A DNA stretch of 64,000 nucleotides, from contig NZ_SRUO01000005.1 in assembly GCF_004791025.1 (NCBI RefSeq), positions 186,001-250,000 of the forward strand. The letters run 5' to 3'. Positions within the stretch are counted from its first letter, which is position 1. Every line of letters begins with the position of its first letter. This document shows positions 28,213 through 36,828 of this stretch, one piece after another. The notes beneath the pieces were generated by a model, which had not been told where the DNA came from, ran no database searches, and worked only from the letters and a program-made list of their open reading frames with translations. This DNA is from Mesorhizobium sp. M4B.F.Ca.ET.203.01.1.1 (GTDB lineage Bacteria > Pseudomonadota > Alphaproteobacteria > Rhizobiales > Rhizobiaceae). Both the position numbers and the translations under genes were made by a program.

Positions 28213-29994
28213 CTACACCAGTTCCCTGCCTTTGGCGTCGATGGCATTGGCCACCGCCTCGTCGGTCGCCTCGTCGGGGAGCAGCATCTCGTTATGCGCC
28301 TTGCCCGAGGGGATCATCGGGAAGCAGTTGGCCAAAGTCGCCACGCGGCAGTCGAACAGCACCGGCTTCTTCACCGCGATCATTTCCTTGATCGCGTCGT
28401 CGAGTTCGTCCGGCTTGTCGCAGCGTATGCCGTGGCCGCCATAGGCCTCGGCCAGCTTGACGAAGTCCGGCATTGCCTCGGTGTAGGAATGCGACAGCCG
28501 GTTGCCGTGCAACAGCTGCTGCCACTGCCTGACCATGCCCATATACTGGTTGTTGAGGATGAAGATCTTGATCGGCGCTTCGTACTGCACCGCCGTGCTC
28601 ATCTCCTGCATCGTCATCTGCACCGAGGCATCGCCGGCGATGTCGATGACCAGCGCATTGGGATGCGCGATCTGCACGCCGAGCGCTGCCGGCAGGCCGT
28701 AGCCCATCGTGCCCAGCCCGCCCGACGTCATCCAGCGGTTCGGCTTCTCGAAATGATAGTGCTGCGCCGCCCACATCTGGTGCTGGCCGACCTCGGTGGT
28801 GATGTAGGTGTCCATGTCCTTGGTCAGCGCATAGAGCCGCTGGATGGCGTATTGCGGCATGATCACGTCGGCGTTCGGCTTGTAGGCCAGCGAGTCGCGC
28901 GCCCGCCATTTGGCGATCTGCTCCCACCACGGGTAGAGCGCCTTCTTGTCGGCCTTGGCGGTCGCCCGCCACAGCCGCACCAGATCCTCCAGCACCCGGC
29001 CGACATCGCCGAGGATCGGCACGTCGGTATGAACGTTCTTGTTGATCGACGACGGATCGATGTCGATGTGGATCTTCTTCGAGTTCGGCGAGAACGCGTT
29101 GAGCCGCCCGGTGATGCGGTCGTCGAAGCGCGCGCCGATGCAGATCATCACGTCGCAATCGTGCATGGCCATGTTGGCCTCGTAGGTGCCGTGCATGCCG
29201 AGCATGCCCACCCAGTTCTTGCCGGAAGCCGGATAGGCGCCGAGCCCCATCAGCGTCGAGGTGATCGGGAAGCCGGTGAGATCGACCAGTTCGCGCAGCA
29301 GATGGCTCGCCTCCGGACCGGAATTGATGACGCCGCCTCCCGAATAGATGATCGGCTTCTTTGCGCTGGCCATCAGCTCGACCGCTGCCTTGACCTTCTC
29401 CAGGTCGCCCTGGACCTTCGGCTGGTAGCTGGTGCGCGGCGCTGTCTGCGGCGGCACATAGGTGCCCTTGGCGAACTGCACGTCCTTCGGAATGTCGACC
29501 ACCACCGGGCCGGGGCGCCCGGTGGTCGCGACATGGAAGGCCTCATGGATCGTGGCCGCGAGCTCGTTGACGTCCTTCACCAGCCAGTTGTGCTTGGTGC
29601 AGGGGCGCGTGATGCCGACCGTGTCGCATTCCTGGAAAGCGTCGGAACCGATCAGCGAGGTCGGCACCTGGCCGGTCAGACAGACCAGCGGAATGGAATC
29701 CATCAGCGCGTCCTGCAGCGGCGTCACCGCGTTGGTGGCGCCGGGGCCGGACGTCACCAGCAGGACGCCGGCCTTGCCGGTCGAGCGCGCGTAGCCTTCC
29801 GCCGCATGGCCGGCGCCCTGCTCGTGCCTGACCAGAATGTGCTCGACCTCGTCCTGTTGGAAAATTTCATCGTAGATCGGGAGAACCGCGCCGCCCGGGT
29901 AACCGAAGACATGCTTGACGCCATTGTCCTTCAGCGCCTGCACCACCATTTCGGCGCCCGTCATTTCGCGCCGCTCGTTCCGCTCGTTGCTCAT
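28213..29994 (-). CDS. ilvI: Acetolactate synthase, large catalytic subunit
   Basis: This TPP- and FAD-dependent enzyme makes acetolactate or acetohydroxybutyrate, the first shared step of branched-chain amino acid synthesis. The start MSNERNERREMTGAEM gives 593 residues; the open frame continues through the leader region, but that part is the attenuator. Motifs: GYPGGAVLPIYDE with the catalytic Glu nearby (HEQGAGHAAEGYARSTG), the FAD region, and the TPP/Mg motif GDASVQMTMQEMSTA ending in NNQYMGMVRQWQQ. It is followed by ilvH and preceded by a leader peptide and terminator. Confidence 0.97.
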   Translation of the reverse strand: MSNERNERREMTGAEMVVQALKDNGVKHVFGYPGGAVLPIYDEIFQQDEVEHILVRHEQGAGHAAEGYARSTGKAGVLLVTSGPGATNAVTPLQDALMDSIPLVCLTGQVPTSLIGSDAFQECDTVGITRPCTKHNWLVKDVNELAATIHEAFHVATTGRPGPVVVDIPKDVQFAKGTYVPPQTAPRTSYQPKVQGDLEKVKAAVELMASAKKPIIYSGGGVINSGPEASHLLRELVDLTGFPITSTLMGLGAYPASGKNWVGMLGMHGTYEANMAMHDCDVMICIGARFDDRITGRLNAFSPNSKKIHIDIDPSSINKNVHTDVPILGDVGRVLEDLVRLWRATAKADKKALYPWWEQIAKWRARDSLAYKPNADVIMPQYAIQRLYALTKDMDTYITTEVGQHQMWAAQHYHFEKPNRWMTSGGLGTMGYGLPAALGVQIAHPNALVIDIAGDASVQMTMQEMSTAVQYEAPIKIFILNNQYMGMVRQWQQLLHGNRLSHSYTEAMPDFVKLAEAYGGHGIRCDKPDELDDAIKEMIAVKKPVLFDCRVATLANCFPMIPSGKAHNEMLLPDEATDEAVANAIDAKGRELV

Positions 29995-30057
29995 CGGTCT
30001 GGTCCCGTACTGTCGCCATTTGGGCGTTGCTGGTCGTTTAGTCGTGTTTCGGGCAAT

Positions 30058-30080
30058 AAAAAAGGCCCCCGAGGGAGCCT
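30058..30080 (-). terminator. Attenuator (rho-independent terminator) of the ilvIH leader
   Basis: On the minus strand, GGCTCCC pairs with GGGGGCC (one G-U) and is followed by six T residues. It lies 34 bp after the leader-peptide stop codon and about 60 bp before the ilvI start. That position, inside the leader and not at a gene end, marks it as an attenuator. Confidence 0.82.
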
Positions 30081-30113
30081 GTGTGATGCGCATGGGAGGT
30101 TTTCGCCCGGCGG

Positions 30114-30164
30114 TTACACCGCCTTGCCCACGCGCCTGCCTACGAGAATGAGTGCCGTTTTCAT
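30114..30164 (-). CDS. ilvIH leader peptide
   Basis: A 16-codon frame starting with ATG encodes MKTALILVGRRVGKAV. Six of its residues are branched-chain (one Ile, two Leu, three Val), with Leu-Ile-Leu-Val consecutive. It lies upstream of ilvI on the same strand and is followed by a terminator hairpin. When charged Leu, Ile or Val tRNAs are scarce, a ribosome stalled on these codons would favour an antiterminator and let transcription reach ilvI. Comparable leaders are known for ilv operons of proteobacteria. Confidence 0.82.
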   Translation of the reverse strand: MKTALILVGRRVGKAV

Positions 30165-30253
30165 GGTGGCGGACAGTAGAGGCGGGAAAGCCGGCCTGTC
30201 AACCGGGAAAATGCTCCCGCCTCGCCACCGTTCGCGTGCCGTCCCAAATGGCT

Positions 30254-31405
30254 TCAGCGCGGCGGCTTGCAGTGCGCGACAAGCGGATCGCATTTGGCTC
30301 CCTTCCTCGCCTGCACCAAGGAAGGGCGATGCGGCTCGGCCTTCGCCGGCCCATGATGCGGTGTGCGCATCGCCAGCATCTGCTGATGGTTGAGCCTCCT
30401 GCGCGGCGCATGTTTGCCGTCGGATGTCTCGCCGATCTCCACCTGCCCGGCGCCGGCGATCACCCTCTTGTGCTTTCGGTCGGCCGTGTTCGGTTCCCCT
30501 TCGGCGATCGCCGCTGCGGGCCGGATCGTCCTGACGCCCGCGGGCTTCTTCGGCCCGTGGCCGGCGGCCTCGGGCGTGCCTGCGATAACCGGCGCAGCAC
30601 CTTGCGCCGGCAGGGAAGCGTTGCCGGCCAGCATCTTCACCGCCTCGCCCTTCGACGGATCGAGCCGGGCTTCGGAGAAGTCGCCCTTGCGCGGCGGGAC
30701 GATCTTCGCCGCTTTGATCGACGTCACGACCGCCCTGGGAAGCTCAGGCAGGCGCGGCCCGGCATCGATCGCGACGACCTGGTTGCCAAGCCGTACGCGC
30801 GGCGCGTTGTTGACGATCACAGTCTGGTTGATGATCGTCGTGTTGCGGATGATGGTCACGTTTTCACGCACTGGCCGCACGACGCTGACGACATCGGCCA
30901 CGCCGATCGCCGCCACCGGTGCGAAGCACCACCAGCCCTCGTCGAACGCGACATCGGCAATACGCGGCGGCGCCGGAGCCCAGCCGATGTTGTCGCCGCC
31001 CTGGCGCCACACCACCCAGGCCGGCGCCCATTCGTAGCCGGCGATCCAGACCCAGCCGAATTCGGGATCGTACGCCCAGCGCCCGTAGTGGAAGACGATG
31101 CCGCCGAACGGCTCAGCCGACTCCCAGTACCAGCCCTCGTCGGTCCAGACCCATCTGCCTTCCGTATAGGGCCGCCATTCAGGCCGGACGGAGGGAACCC
31201 ACACCTCGCCGAACCGGCTGGAAGTCCGCCATCCGCCGTAAGTCGCGAGCCGCTCGCGGACGGTCACGGAAACCACGGCCGCATGCGCCGCCTGATAGGA
31301 CGGAACCGCCAATGGACCGGCCAAAGTCACGCCCAAAGCCAAGGTGACGGCTACGGAAGCTGCCAGCCCGCGCCGGGCGAATGGATGGATGGAGGACAAT
31401 TGCAT
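30254..31405 (-). CDS. DUF6600-type secreted protein with Trp-rich repeats
   Basis: The ATG chosen has AGGAGA upstream and opens a signal peptide (residues 1-45, ending QAAHA). The mature part holds repeated GRWVWTDEGWYW, GRWAYDPEFGWVW and YEWAPAWVVWR segments, the tryptophan-rich pattern of DUF6600 proteins. A beta-rich region with NVTIIRNTTIINQTVIVNN follows, then a long basic Pro/Ala/His-rich tail with two cysteines close to the end. It is probably periplasmic or cell-envelope associated. Function is unknown. It is divergent from the FMO-fusion gene. Confidence 0.72.
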   Translation of the reverse strand: MQLSSIHPFARRGLAASVAVTLALGVTLAGPLAVPSYQAAHAAVVSVTVRERLATYGGWRTSSRFGEVWVPSVRPEWRPYTEGRWVWTDEGWYWESAEPFGGIVFHYGRWAYDPEFGWVWIAGYEWAPAWVVWRQGGDNIGWAPAPPRIADVAFDEGWWCFAPVAAIGVADVVSVVRPVRENVTIIRNTTIINQTVIVNNAPRVRLGNQVVAIDAGPRLPELPRAVVTSIKAAKIVPPRKGDFSEARLDPSKGEAVKMLAGNASLPAQGAAPVIAGTPEAAGHGPKKPAGVRTIRPAAAIAEGEPNTADRKHKRVIAGAGQVEIGETSDGKHAPRRRLNHQQMLAMRTPHHGPAKAEPHRPSLVQARKGAKCDPLVAHCKPPR

Positions 31406-31665
31406 GACGCTCTCCTGGCTCCTTGCATCGCCATTCGCCCCCGTTGCTCTTGTCTTGAGACGCCATGGCCGCAATGCGGCAAAAGCCGATCACGATTGCG
31501 CGACCAATGGAGCGTCGCTCCACCTCCGGACAAACCATTGAAAACACGCCAAACTATTGGAGGGCATGACGCGAGATCAGTTTTGCCGAAATACTTGCGC
31601 ATGCCGGACGGGGCGATCCGGCTCCAGCGCTCGATCAAGAAGCGATCCCAAGACCGGAGGAACTG

Positions 31666-33468
31666 ATGCTCGACAAGACCCCGAACAAGAAGCTTTCCGA
31701 CCTGCTCGACCAGTTCGGCGCGGCACTTGCCGCCGGCGATATCGACAAGGCCGTCGCCTGCTTTCAGGACGACTGCTACTGGCGCGATCTCGTCGCCTTC
31801 ACCTGGAACATCAAGACCATGGAAGGCCGCGACCAGGTGCGCGACATGCTTGTGAGCCAGTTGGCGAAGACGAAGCCTTCGAACTGGGCGATCGCCGACG
31901 GCGAGGATGCCAGCGAGAACGGCGGGGTGCTGGAAGGTTGGATCCGCTTCGAGACGGCGGTGGCGCGCGGCTTTGGCCACATCAGGCTGAAGGACGGCAA
32001 GATCTGGACATTGCTTACCACCATGGCGGAGCTGAAGGGCCATGAAGAGCCGGCCGGCTTCGCCCGGCCGCTGGGCGCCAGGCACGGCCATGGCAAGAAC
32101 CGGCCGACCTGGAAGGAGGAGCGCGAGAAGGAAGCGGCCGAACTCGGTTTCAAGACGCAGCCGCATACGCTCATCATCGGCGGCGGCCAGGGCGGCATCG
32201 CGCTGGCCGCCCGGCTGCGCCAGCTCGGCGTGCCCACCATCATCGTCGAGAAGAACGAACGTGCCGGCGACAGCTGGCGCAAGCGCTACAAGTCGCTCTG
32301 CCTGCACGATCCGGTCTGGTACGACCATCTGCCCTACATCGACTTCCCCAGGAACTGGCCGGTCTTCTCGCCCAAGGACAAGATCGGCGACTGGCTGGAA
32401 ATGTACACCAAGGTCATGGAGCTGAATTACTGGTCCTCGACCGAGGCCAGGAGCGCCGCCTATGACGACAAGACGAAGGAATGGACCGTCGTCGTCCACC
32501 GTGACGGCAAGGACATCGCGCTGAAGCCGAAGCAGCTGGTGCTGGCGACCGGCATGTCCAGCAAGGCCAACATGCCAAGCTTCAAGGGCATGGACAGCTT
32601 CAAGGGTGATCAGCACCATTCCTCGAAGCATCCCGGCCCCGACGCCTATGCCGGCAAGAAGGCAGTCGTCATCGGTTCGAACAATTCCGCCCACGATATC
32701 GCCGCCGCACTCTGGGAGGCCGGCGCCGACGTGACCATGGTGCAGCGCTCGACCACCCACATCTCCAGATCCGACACGCTGATGGAAATCGGGCTGGGTT
32801 CGCTCTACTCGGAAAAGGCCGTCCAAAGCGGACTGACGACGGCCAAGGCGGATCTCATCTTTGCCTCTTTGCCCTACAAGATCCTGCACGAATTCCAGAT
32901 TCCCGCCTACGCCGAGATGAAGAAGCGCGATGCCGCGTTCTACAAGGGCCTGGAAGAGGCCGGCTTCATGCTGGACTGGGGCGACGACGAGTCCGGCCTG
33001 TTCATGAAATATCTCAGGCGCGGCTCCGGTTACTATATCGACGTCGGCGCGTCCGACCTCATCATCGACGGCTCGATCAAGTTGAAGAGCGGCGTCGAGG
33101 TGAAGGAAATCAGGGAGCATTCGCTGCTCTTCTCCGACGGCTCGGAATTGCCGGCGGACTTGATCGTCTACGCCACCGGCTACGGCTCGATGAATGGCTG
33201 GGCGGCCGACCTGATCTCCCGCGAGGTGGCCGACAAGGTCGGCAAATGCTGGGGTCTCGGCTCCAACACAACCAAGGATCCCGGTCCCTGGGAAGGCGAG
33301 CTGCGCAACATGTGGAAGCCGACGCAACAGGAGGCGCTCTGGTTCCATGGCGGCAACCTGCATCAGTCACGCCACTATTCGCAGTTCCTGTCACTGCAGT
33401 TGAAGGCGCGGCAGGAAGGCATCGCGACACCGGTCTACGGGCTGCAGAAGGTTCACCACAAGGGATAG
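31666..33468 (+). CDS. NTF2-like domain fused to a flavin-containing monooxygenase
   Basis: The 600-residue protein joins an N-terminal SnoaL/NTF2-like domain (about residues 10-125) to a class B flavoprotein monooxygenase. FAD motif GGGQGG is at residues 172-177, the NADPH motif GSNNSAHD at about 334, and an FMO-like fingerprint FKGDQHHSSKHPG lies between them; YATGY marks the second FAD contact. This organisation is common in bacteria and is the group related to plant YUCCA enzymes, which make auxin from indole-3-pyruvate. Substrate here is not known. A strong terminator follows. Confidence 0.85.
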   Translation: MLDKTPNKKLSDLLDQFGAALAAGDIDKAVACFQDDCYWRDLVAFTWNIKTMEGRDQVRDMLVSQLAKTKPSNWAIADGEDASENGGVLEGWIRFETAVARGFGHIRLKDGKIWTLLTTMAELKGHEEPAGFARPLGARHGHGKNRPTWKEEREKEAAELGFKTQPHTLIIGGGQGGIALAARLRQLGVPTIIVEKNERAGDSWRKRYKSLCLHDPVWYDHLPYIDFPRNWPVFSPKDKIGDWLEMYTKVMELNYWSSTEARSAAYDDKTKEWTVVVHRDGKDIALKPKQLVLATGMSSKANMPSFKGMDSFKGDQHHSSKHPGPDAYAGKKAVVIGSNNSAHDIAAALWEAGADVTMVQRSTTHISRSDTLMEIGLGSLYSEKAVQSGLTTAKADLIFASLPYKILHEFQIPAYAEMKKRDAAFYKGLEEAGFMLDWGDDESGLFMKYLRRGSGYYIDVGASDLIIDGSIKLKSGVEVKEIREHSLLFSDGSELPADLIVYATGYGSMNGWAADLISREVADKVGKCWGLGSNTTKDPGPWEGELRNMWKPTQQEALWFHGGNLHQSRHYSQFLSLQLKARQEGIATPVYGLQKVHHKG

Positions 33469-33502
33469 GCCGCTCTGCCGCTTGTGCGAACAACAACGCG
33501 TA

Positions 33503-33538
33503 GCCCGCGCGGCCTCTCGGCCGCGCGGGCTTTTATTT
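33503..33538. terminator. Strong bidirectional terminator between the FMO and PcfJ-like genes
   Basis: A perfect twelve-pair stem GCCCGCGCGGCC/GGCCGCGCGGGC with loop TCTC is followed by TTTTATTT. The next gene, on the minus strand, ends at its edge. Confidence 0.9.
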
Positions 33539-34683
33539 CAGGCCCGGAGCACCACGCCCCTCGCCTTGGCCCAACGCTCGACGATCTTGCGCTCCTCCAG
33601 CGTTGCGAGGCGGTTGCCGAAGCCGCGCACCTGCACGGCCCGGTTTTGCGGGTCGAGCTCGATCGTCAGCAAGCGCTCGATCTTGCCGAGCGCCTTGCGC
33701 CGCAGCACCCAGATCGAGGCGTTGCCGGCGATGCACTTGGCGGCATACAGCGAGACGCAGTGATGCATCGCGCGGCTTTCGGCAACCAGATCCTCGGCCG
33801 TCTTCAGCTGGCGAACGAAGAACCGCTCGCCATGCGCCTTCGCCTCCTTGGCCGACGGCTCCCAGTCCCAGTCCTCGAGCCGCGAGCCGTCCCACGCAGG
33901 GCCTTGCGCCTGCTGCCCTTTCCCGGCGGCGCGGCGGCGCATCGCCTCGATGCGCTCGATCGCGGCGATGTCGCGGTGCCATTCCACCATCTGCCTGCGC
34001 AGCGAGACAAGCGTGCGCCCCTTCAGGCTGTAGGCTCGATCGCGCCGATGCATGGCGCCAAGATAGTCGCACAGGTCGTCGATCTCCTCCCGCGAGGCGG
34101 GATGTCCGCAGAAGAACCGCGCCACCTCGCGCCAGAAGGCAATCTCGCCGCGTGGCGTGCGCGCGATCTTCGTCCGGGCGAGCCGGGCCGCCAGGCCGGG
34201 ATCGTCCGTGCAGGACCGGGCGATCGCCAGCCAGAACGCCTCCTCGAAGGTGAAATCGCCGACGACGTTCACGAAGCAATGCACTTCCTTGCGCGACAGC
34301 CAGGCATTGGCGCCCGCCTTGTAGAGCGAGTCGCCACGCGCGGCCGCGACGTACCAGGCCTTGCGAAGCGCGACCTCGTCGGCGTTCAGCCCCGAGCTAT
34401 CGAGCCAGATCGCCTCGAGCGCCGCCGAAACCGGATAGCGCGCATAAAGAAAACGGGCAGCCGCCAGCCGCAGCCGCGCAGGGTCGCGCGTCTTCAGCTT
34501 TGGGCGCCACAAGGCGCCGTCGCGGATGGCCCTGCGGGCAAAGCCCCGGCATGCTTCATCGAGCGCCCGCTCGAAATCCGGAGCGGGACGCGGCACGGCG
34601 GAAACCCGCCGCAGCGTTACCTGATATGCTTCAATGCGTTGGCGCTCGGCGTCCTGCCTGAGCTGGATCATGGACTTGGCCAT
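33538..34683 (-). CDS. PcfJ-like domain protein
   Basis: The 381-residue protein, started at the ATG preceded by AGGAAG, is mostly helical and very rich in Arg and Ala. Its last 120 residues match the PcfJ-like pattern: AMHHCVSLYAAKCIAGNASIW followed by a beta-rich segment ERLLTIELD and AVQVRGFGN. PcfJ was named from a conjugative plasmid, but this chromosomal copy has no conjugation genes around it. The His-Cys pair in HHCV is conserved and could be functional. No biochemical role is established. Confidence 0.7.
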   Translation of the reverse strand: MAKSMIQLRQDAERQRIEAYQVTLRRVSAVPRPAPDFERALDEACRGFARRAIRDGALWRPKLKTRDPARLRLAAARFLYARYPVSAALEAIWLDSSGLNADEVALRKAWYVAAARGDSLYKAGANAWLSRKEVHCFVNVVGDFTFEEAFWLAIARSCTDDPGLAARLARTKIARTPRGEIAFWREVARFFCGHPASREEIDDLCDYLGAMHRRDRAYSLKGRTLVSLRRQMVEWHRDIAAIERIEAMRRRAAGKGQQAQGPAWDGSRLEDWDWEPSAKEAKAHGERFFVRQLKTAEDLVAESRAMHHCVSLYAAKCIAGNASIWVLRRKALGKIERLLTIELDPQNRAVQVRGFGNRLATLEERKIVERWAKARGVVLRA

Positions 34684-34977
34684 GGCCGTTCTTCCTAATT
34701 GGACCCCTGTCAGCCGCACGCAATTCCAGCGTCGGCACGGAATGTGTCGATCTGGATTGCCGGGACATTGACAGGTCTCCTTCGGAAGACGGATTAGGAA
34801 TGGGCGGCTTCTCTAGGCTCGCGGCAGATTTGACGCAAGAGGCGTTCTTTCAAGACTTGCAATCGCCGGCCAGAGTGTTGCACGGAAGCATCTCTAGTCT
34901 TTCAGGTAACCACTATTGTCGGCAAGGACTCTCAGCTCTGAAATGCATCGCGATTTAATGGCCTCTATCGCCGAGCA

Positions 34978-35568
34978 TCACGCGGCCTTTTCCGCCGCGA
35001 ACTTCCTCACCACCCGCTCCAGCAGCGGCGCGTAGTCGCGAAAGGCGCGCGTCTTCATGTTGGCGACCTTGCCGCCCTCGTCCCAGATGCGGACGCGCAC
35101 CGCCTCCTCATGGAACGGGTTCCTGCGGAACTCGGCCACCTCCTCGGCGCTCATCGGCCCGCCCTGGAGCGACAGCGTGTGGACAGAGGCCGGCGAGAGC
35201 TTGCCGAAATAGGTCGGGTCGGTGGCGCACAGATAGCGCTTGGCCGAGACATGCAGCCGCACGCATTCGACGATGACCGGCGGGAAGAACGGCGCCAGCA
35301 CCTCGCCGCCCGCCTCGTCGTGATGCTTGTCCTCGACATCGTCGGGCGAATAGGTGCCGAACTCGCTGGTGTAGTGGCCGATGTCGTGCAGCAATGCCGC
35401 CGCCACCAGTTCGTCCGGCGCGCCGTCCTGCTCGGCCAGCCACGCGCCCTGCAGCATGTGCTCCGACATGGTGACGGGCTCGCCGAGATAGGATTCGGCA
35501 CCGCGTCGCTCAAAAATGTCGGCGATGAATTCGACGATGTTGCCGCTGTTCAGCGCCTGCCCGTTCAT
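34978..35568 (-). CDS. HD-domain mixed-valence di-iron oxygenase (TmpB/PhnZ-like)
   Basis: PhnZ and TmpB use a mixed-valence di-iron centre to cleave the C-P bond of a 1-hydroxyphosphonate. Here Tyr27-x-x-Glu30, His37, His61-Asp62 and downstream histidines reproduce the PhnZ pattern (Tyr24, Glu27, His34, His58-Asp59) with a constant offset of three. The Tyr/Glu pair separates these oxygenases from HD phosphohydrolases. The 196-residue gene is coupled to the hydroxylase gene before it by an ATGA overlap. Because that partner is of the TmpA type, the likely substrate is hydroxy-trimethylaminoethylphosphonate, giving glycine betaine and phosphate. Confidence 0.82.
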   Translation of the reverse strand: MNGQALNSGNIVEFIADIFERRGAESYLGEPVTMSEHMLQGAWLAEQDGAPDELVAAALLHDIGHYTSEFGTYSPDDVEDKHHDEAGGEVLAPFFPPVIVECVRLHVSAKRYLCATDPTYFGKLSPASVHTLSLQGGPMSAEEVAEFRRNPFHEEAVRVRIWDEGGKVANMKTRAFRDYAPLLERVVRKFAAEKAA

Positions 35569-36740
35569 TCCGCCGCCTCCCTGAAATCGTGCTCGATCGC
35601 CGCCAGCGTCGACAACAGCCCGTCCTTGTCGGCGTAGCAGCCCTGCAGCCAGCGCTTGCCCGAGCCGGAAAACGCCTTGCGCGCATGCATGACGCGGGTG
35701 TTGTCGACAATGAAGGCCTGCCCAGCCTCCAGCTTGAAGGTCACCTCGAAGCCGGGATCCTCGATCAGCTCGGCGAACCGGCGATAGGCCGCGTAGTATT
35801 TGTCCATCTCGGCGAACGGCACGTCGACCGTCGGCGCCAGCGAGCGGTTGTTGAAGCGGATGCAGAGCAGTTCGCCATCCGGGCCGAGCTCGATCATCGG
35901 GCGCTTGGCTTGCAGACGCACGCCCGACGAGCCGGCATATTCGAAGCGTGCCGGATAGGAGCTCAGCAGGCGGAACCCGTGCGGATCTTCGGCCTGCAGC
36001 GCGGCCGCCACCGCGAAACCGTCGACTACGGTAGATTCGCCGCCCTCGACGGTGTTCTCGATGCAGGCCAGGATCTGCAGCGTCGGCACCGGATCGCGGT
36101 AGGGATTGTCGGTATGCGCCTGCAGGCCGAGATTGGTGTAGGCGAGATTGTTCGGATTGACCTCGGCGCGCACCTCGAACCAGCGCCCGTAATTGGTCTC
36201 CCTGATGTAACCGAACAGGTCGGACACCTTGCACAGCGCCCCCGACTCCGCCGGCAGGCCATCCATCACCGCAAAGCCGTAAGTCCTCACTGCCGAAAGC
36301 CATTCCCTGAGCACGCTGCGATCGTGGCTGGCGGCCGCATATGCCGCGCGCGGCACCGAATTCTGCATCGTCGCCCTTGTCCAGCATTGAACCACGTCGG
36401 CCGTCCAGCCTCCCTTGCGCAGTTCGACACGGTCATAGGCATGCGCGTACAACCAGCCTGCCGGGAAACTGACGGTCTTTTGCTCGGGGACGAAGCTGAT
36501 CTCCAGTGCGCCGCCCTTGACCGAAGCCGCCGCGATCCGCGTCCCGGCCGGAATGTCGAGAATGGTGATCAGGCGCTGACCGTTGCCGGCGCTGCGCGTC
36601 TTGTCGTCCAATGCATTGTCGCGCAGCCACATGGCGTGAAAGCGGGTGCGCATCCCGTTGTCCCAGCTCAGTTCGACCGTTCGTCCGTCGTCGCCGATCA
36701 GCGCCTTGGTCAGCATGTCCAGCAGCTCCATCTTTCCCAC
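35565..36740 (-). CDS. 2-oxoglutarate/Fe(II) dioxygenase, TmpA / gamma-butyrobetaine hydroxylase-like
   Basis: The 391-residue protein has an N-terminal DUF971-like domain and a TauD/BBOX catalytic barrel. The iron facial triad is HTD in [13 protein letters not shown] and the distal His in [12 protein letters not shown], and an Arg further on would hold 2-oxoglutarate. The zinc-binding cysteines of animal BBOX (after WLRDN) are replaced by ALDDKT. Pairing with a PhnZ/TmpB-like gene points to hydroxylation of a phosphonate betaine rather than gamma-butyrobetaine. MGKMELL offers two close starts. A LysR gene is divergent. Confidence 0.82.
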   Translation of the reverse strand: MGKMELLDMLTKALIGDDGRTVELSWDNGMRTRFHAMWLRDNALDDKTRSAGNGQRLITILDIPAGTRIAAASVKGGALEISFVPEQKTVSFPAGWLYAHAYDRVELRKGGWTADVVQCWTRATMQNSVPRAAYAAASHDRSVLREWLSAVRTYGFAVMDGLPAESGALCKVSDLFGYIRETNYGRWFEVRAEVNPNNLAYTNLGLQAHTDNPYRDPVPTLQILACIENTVEGGESTVVDGFAVAAALQAEDPHGFRLLSSYPARFEYAGSSGVRLQAKRPMIELGPDGELLCIRFNNRSLAPTVDVPFAEMDKYYAAYRRFAELIEDPGFEVTFKLEAGQAFIVDNTRVMHARKAFSGSGKRWLQGCYADKDGLLSTLAAIEHDFREAAE

Positions 36741-36782
36741 GGCATCCGCAGGGTTTCGGGTTGCATGATGCTGACTTCGTAG

Positions 36783-36800
36783 TCATAACTCAAATTATGA
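36783..36800. promoter_or_regulatory. Candidate LysR-type binding site
   Basis: TCATAA and TTATGA form a perfect inverted repeat around six bases, in the 88-bp spacer between the dioxygenase and the LysR gene. The T-N11-A spacing of LysR sites is met. Confidence 0.55.
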
Positions 36801-36828
36801 TTTTGCAGACTATGGCTATAGAATTCTA

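Noticed and set aside
29995..30093. A 33-residue N-terminal extension of IlvI
   Set aside because: The open frame continues upstream through the attenuator hairpin; the family start MSNERNERREMTGAEM is used instead.
34684..34977. A possible small RNA in the spacer between the PcfJ-like and HD-oxygenase genes
   Set aside because: I saw no convincing promoter-hairpin-terminator arrangement or conserved motif.
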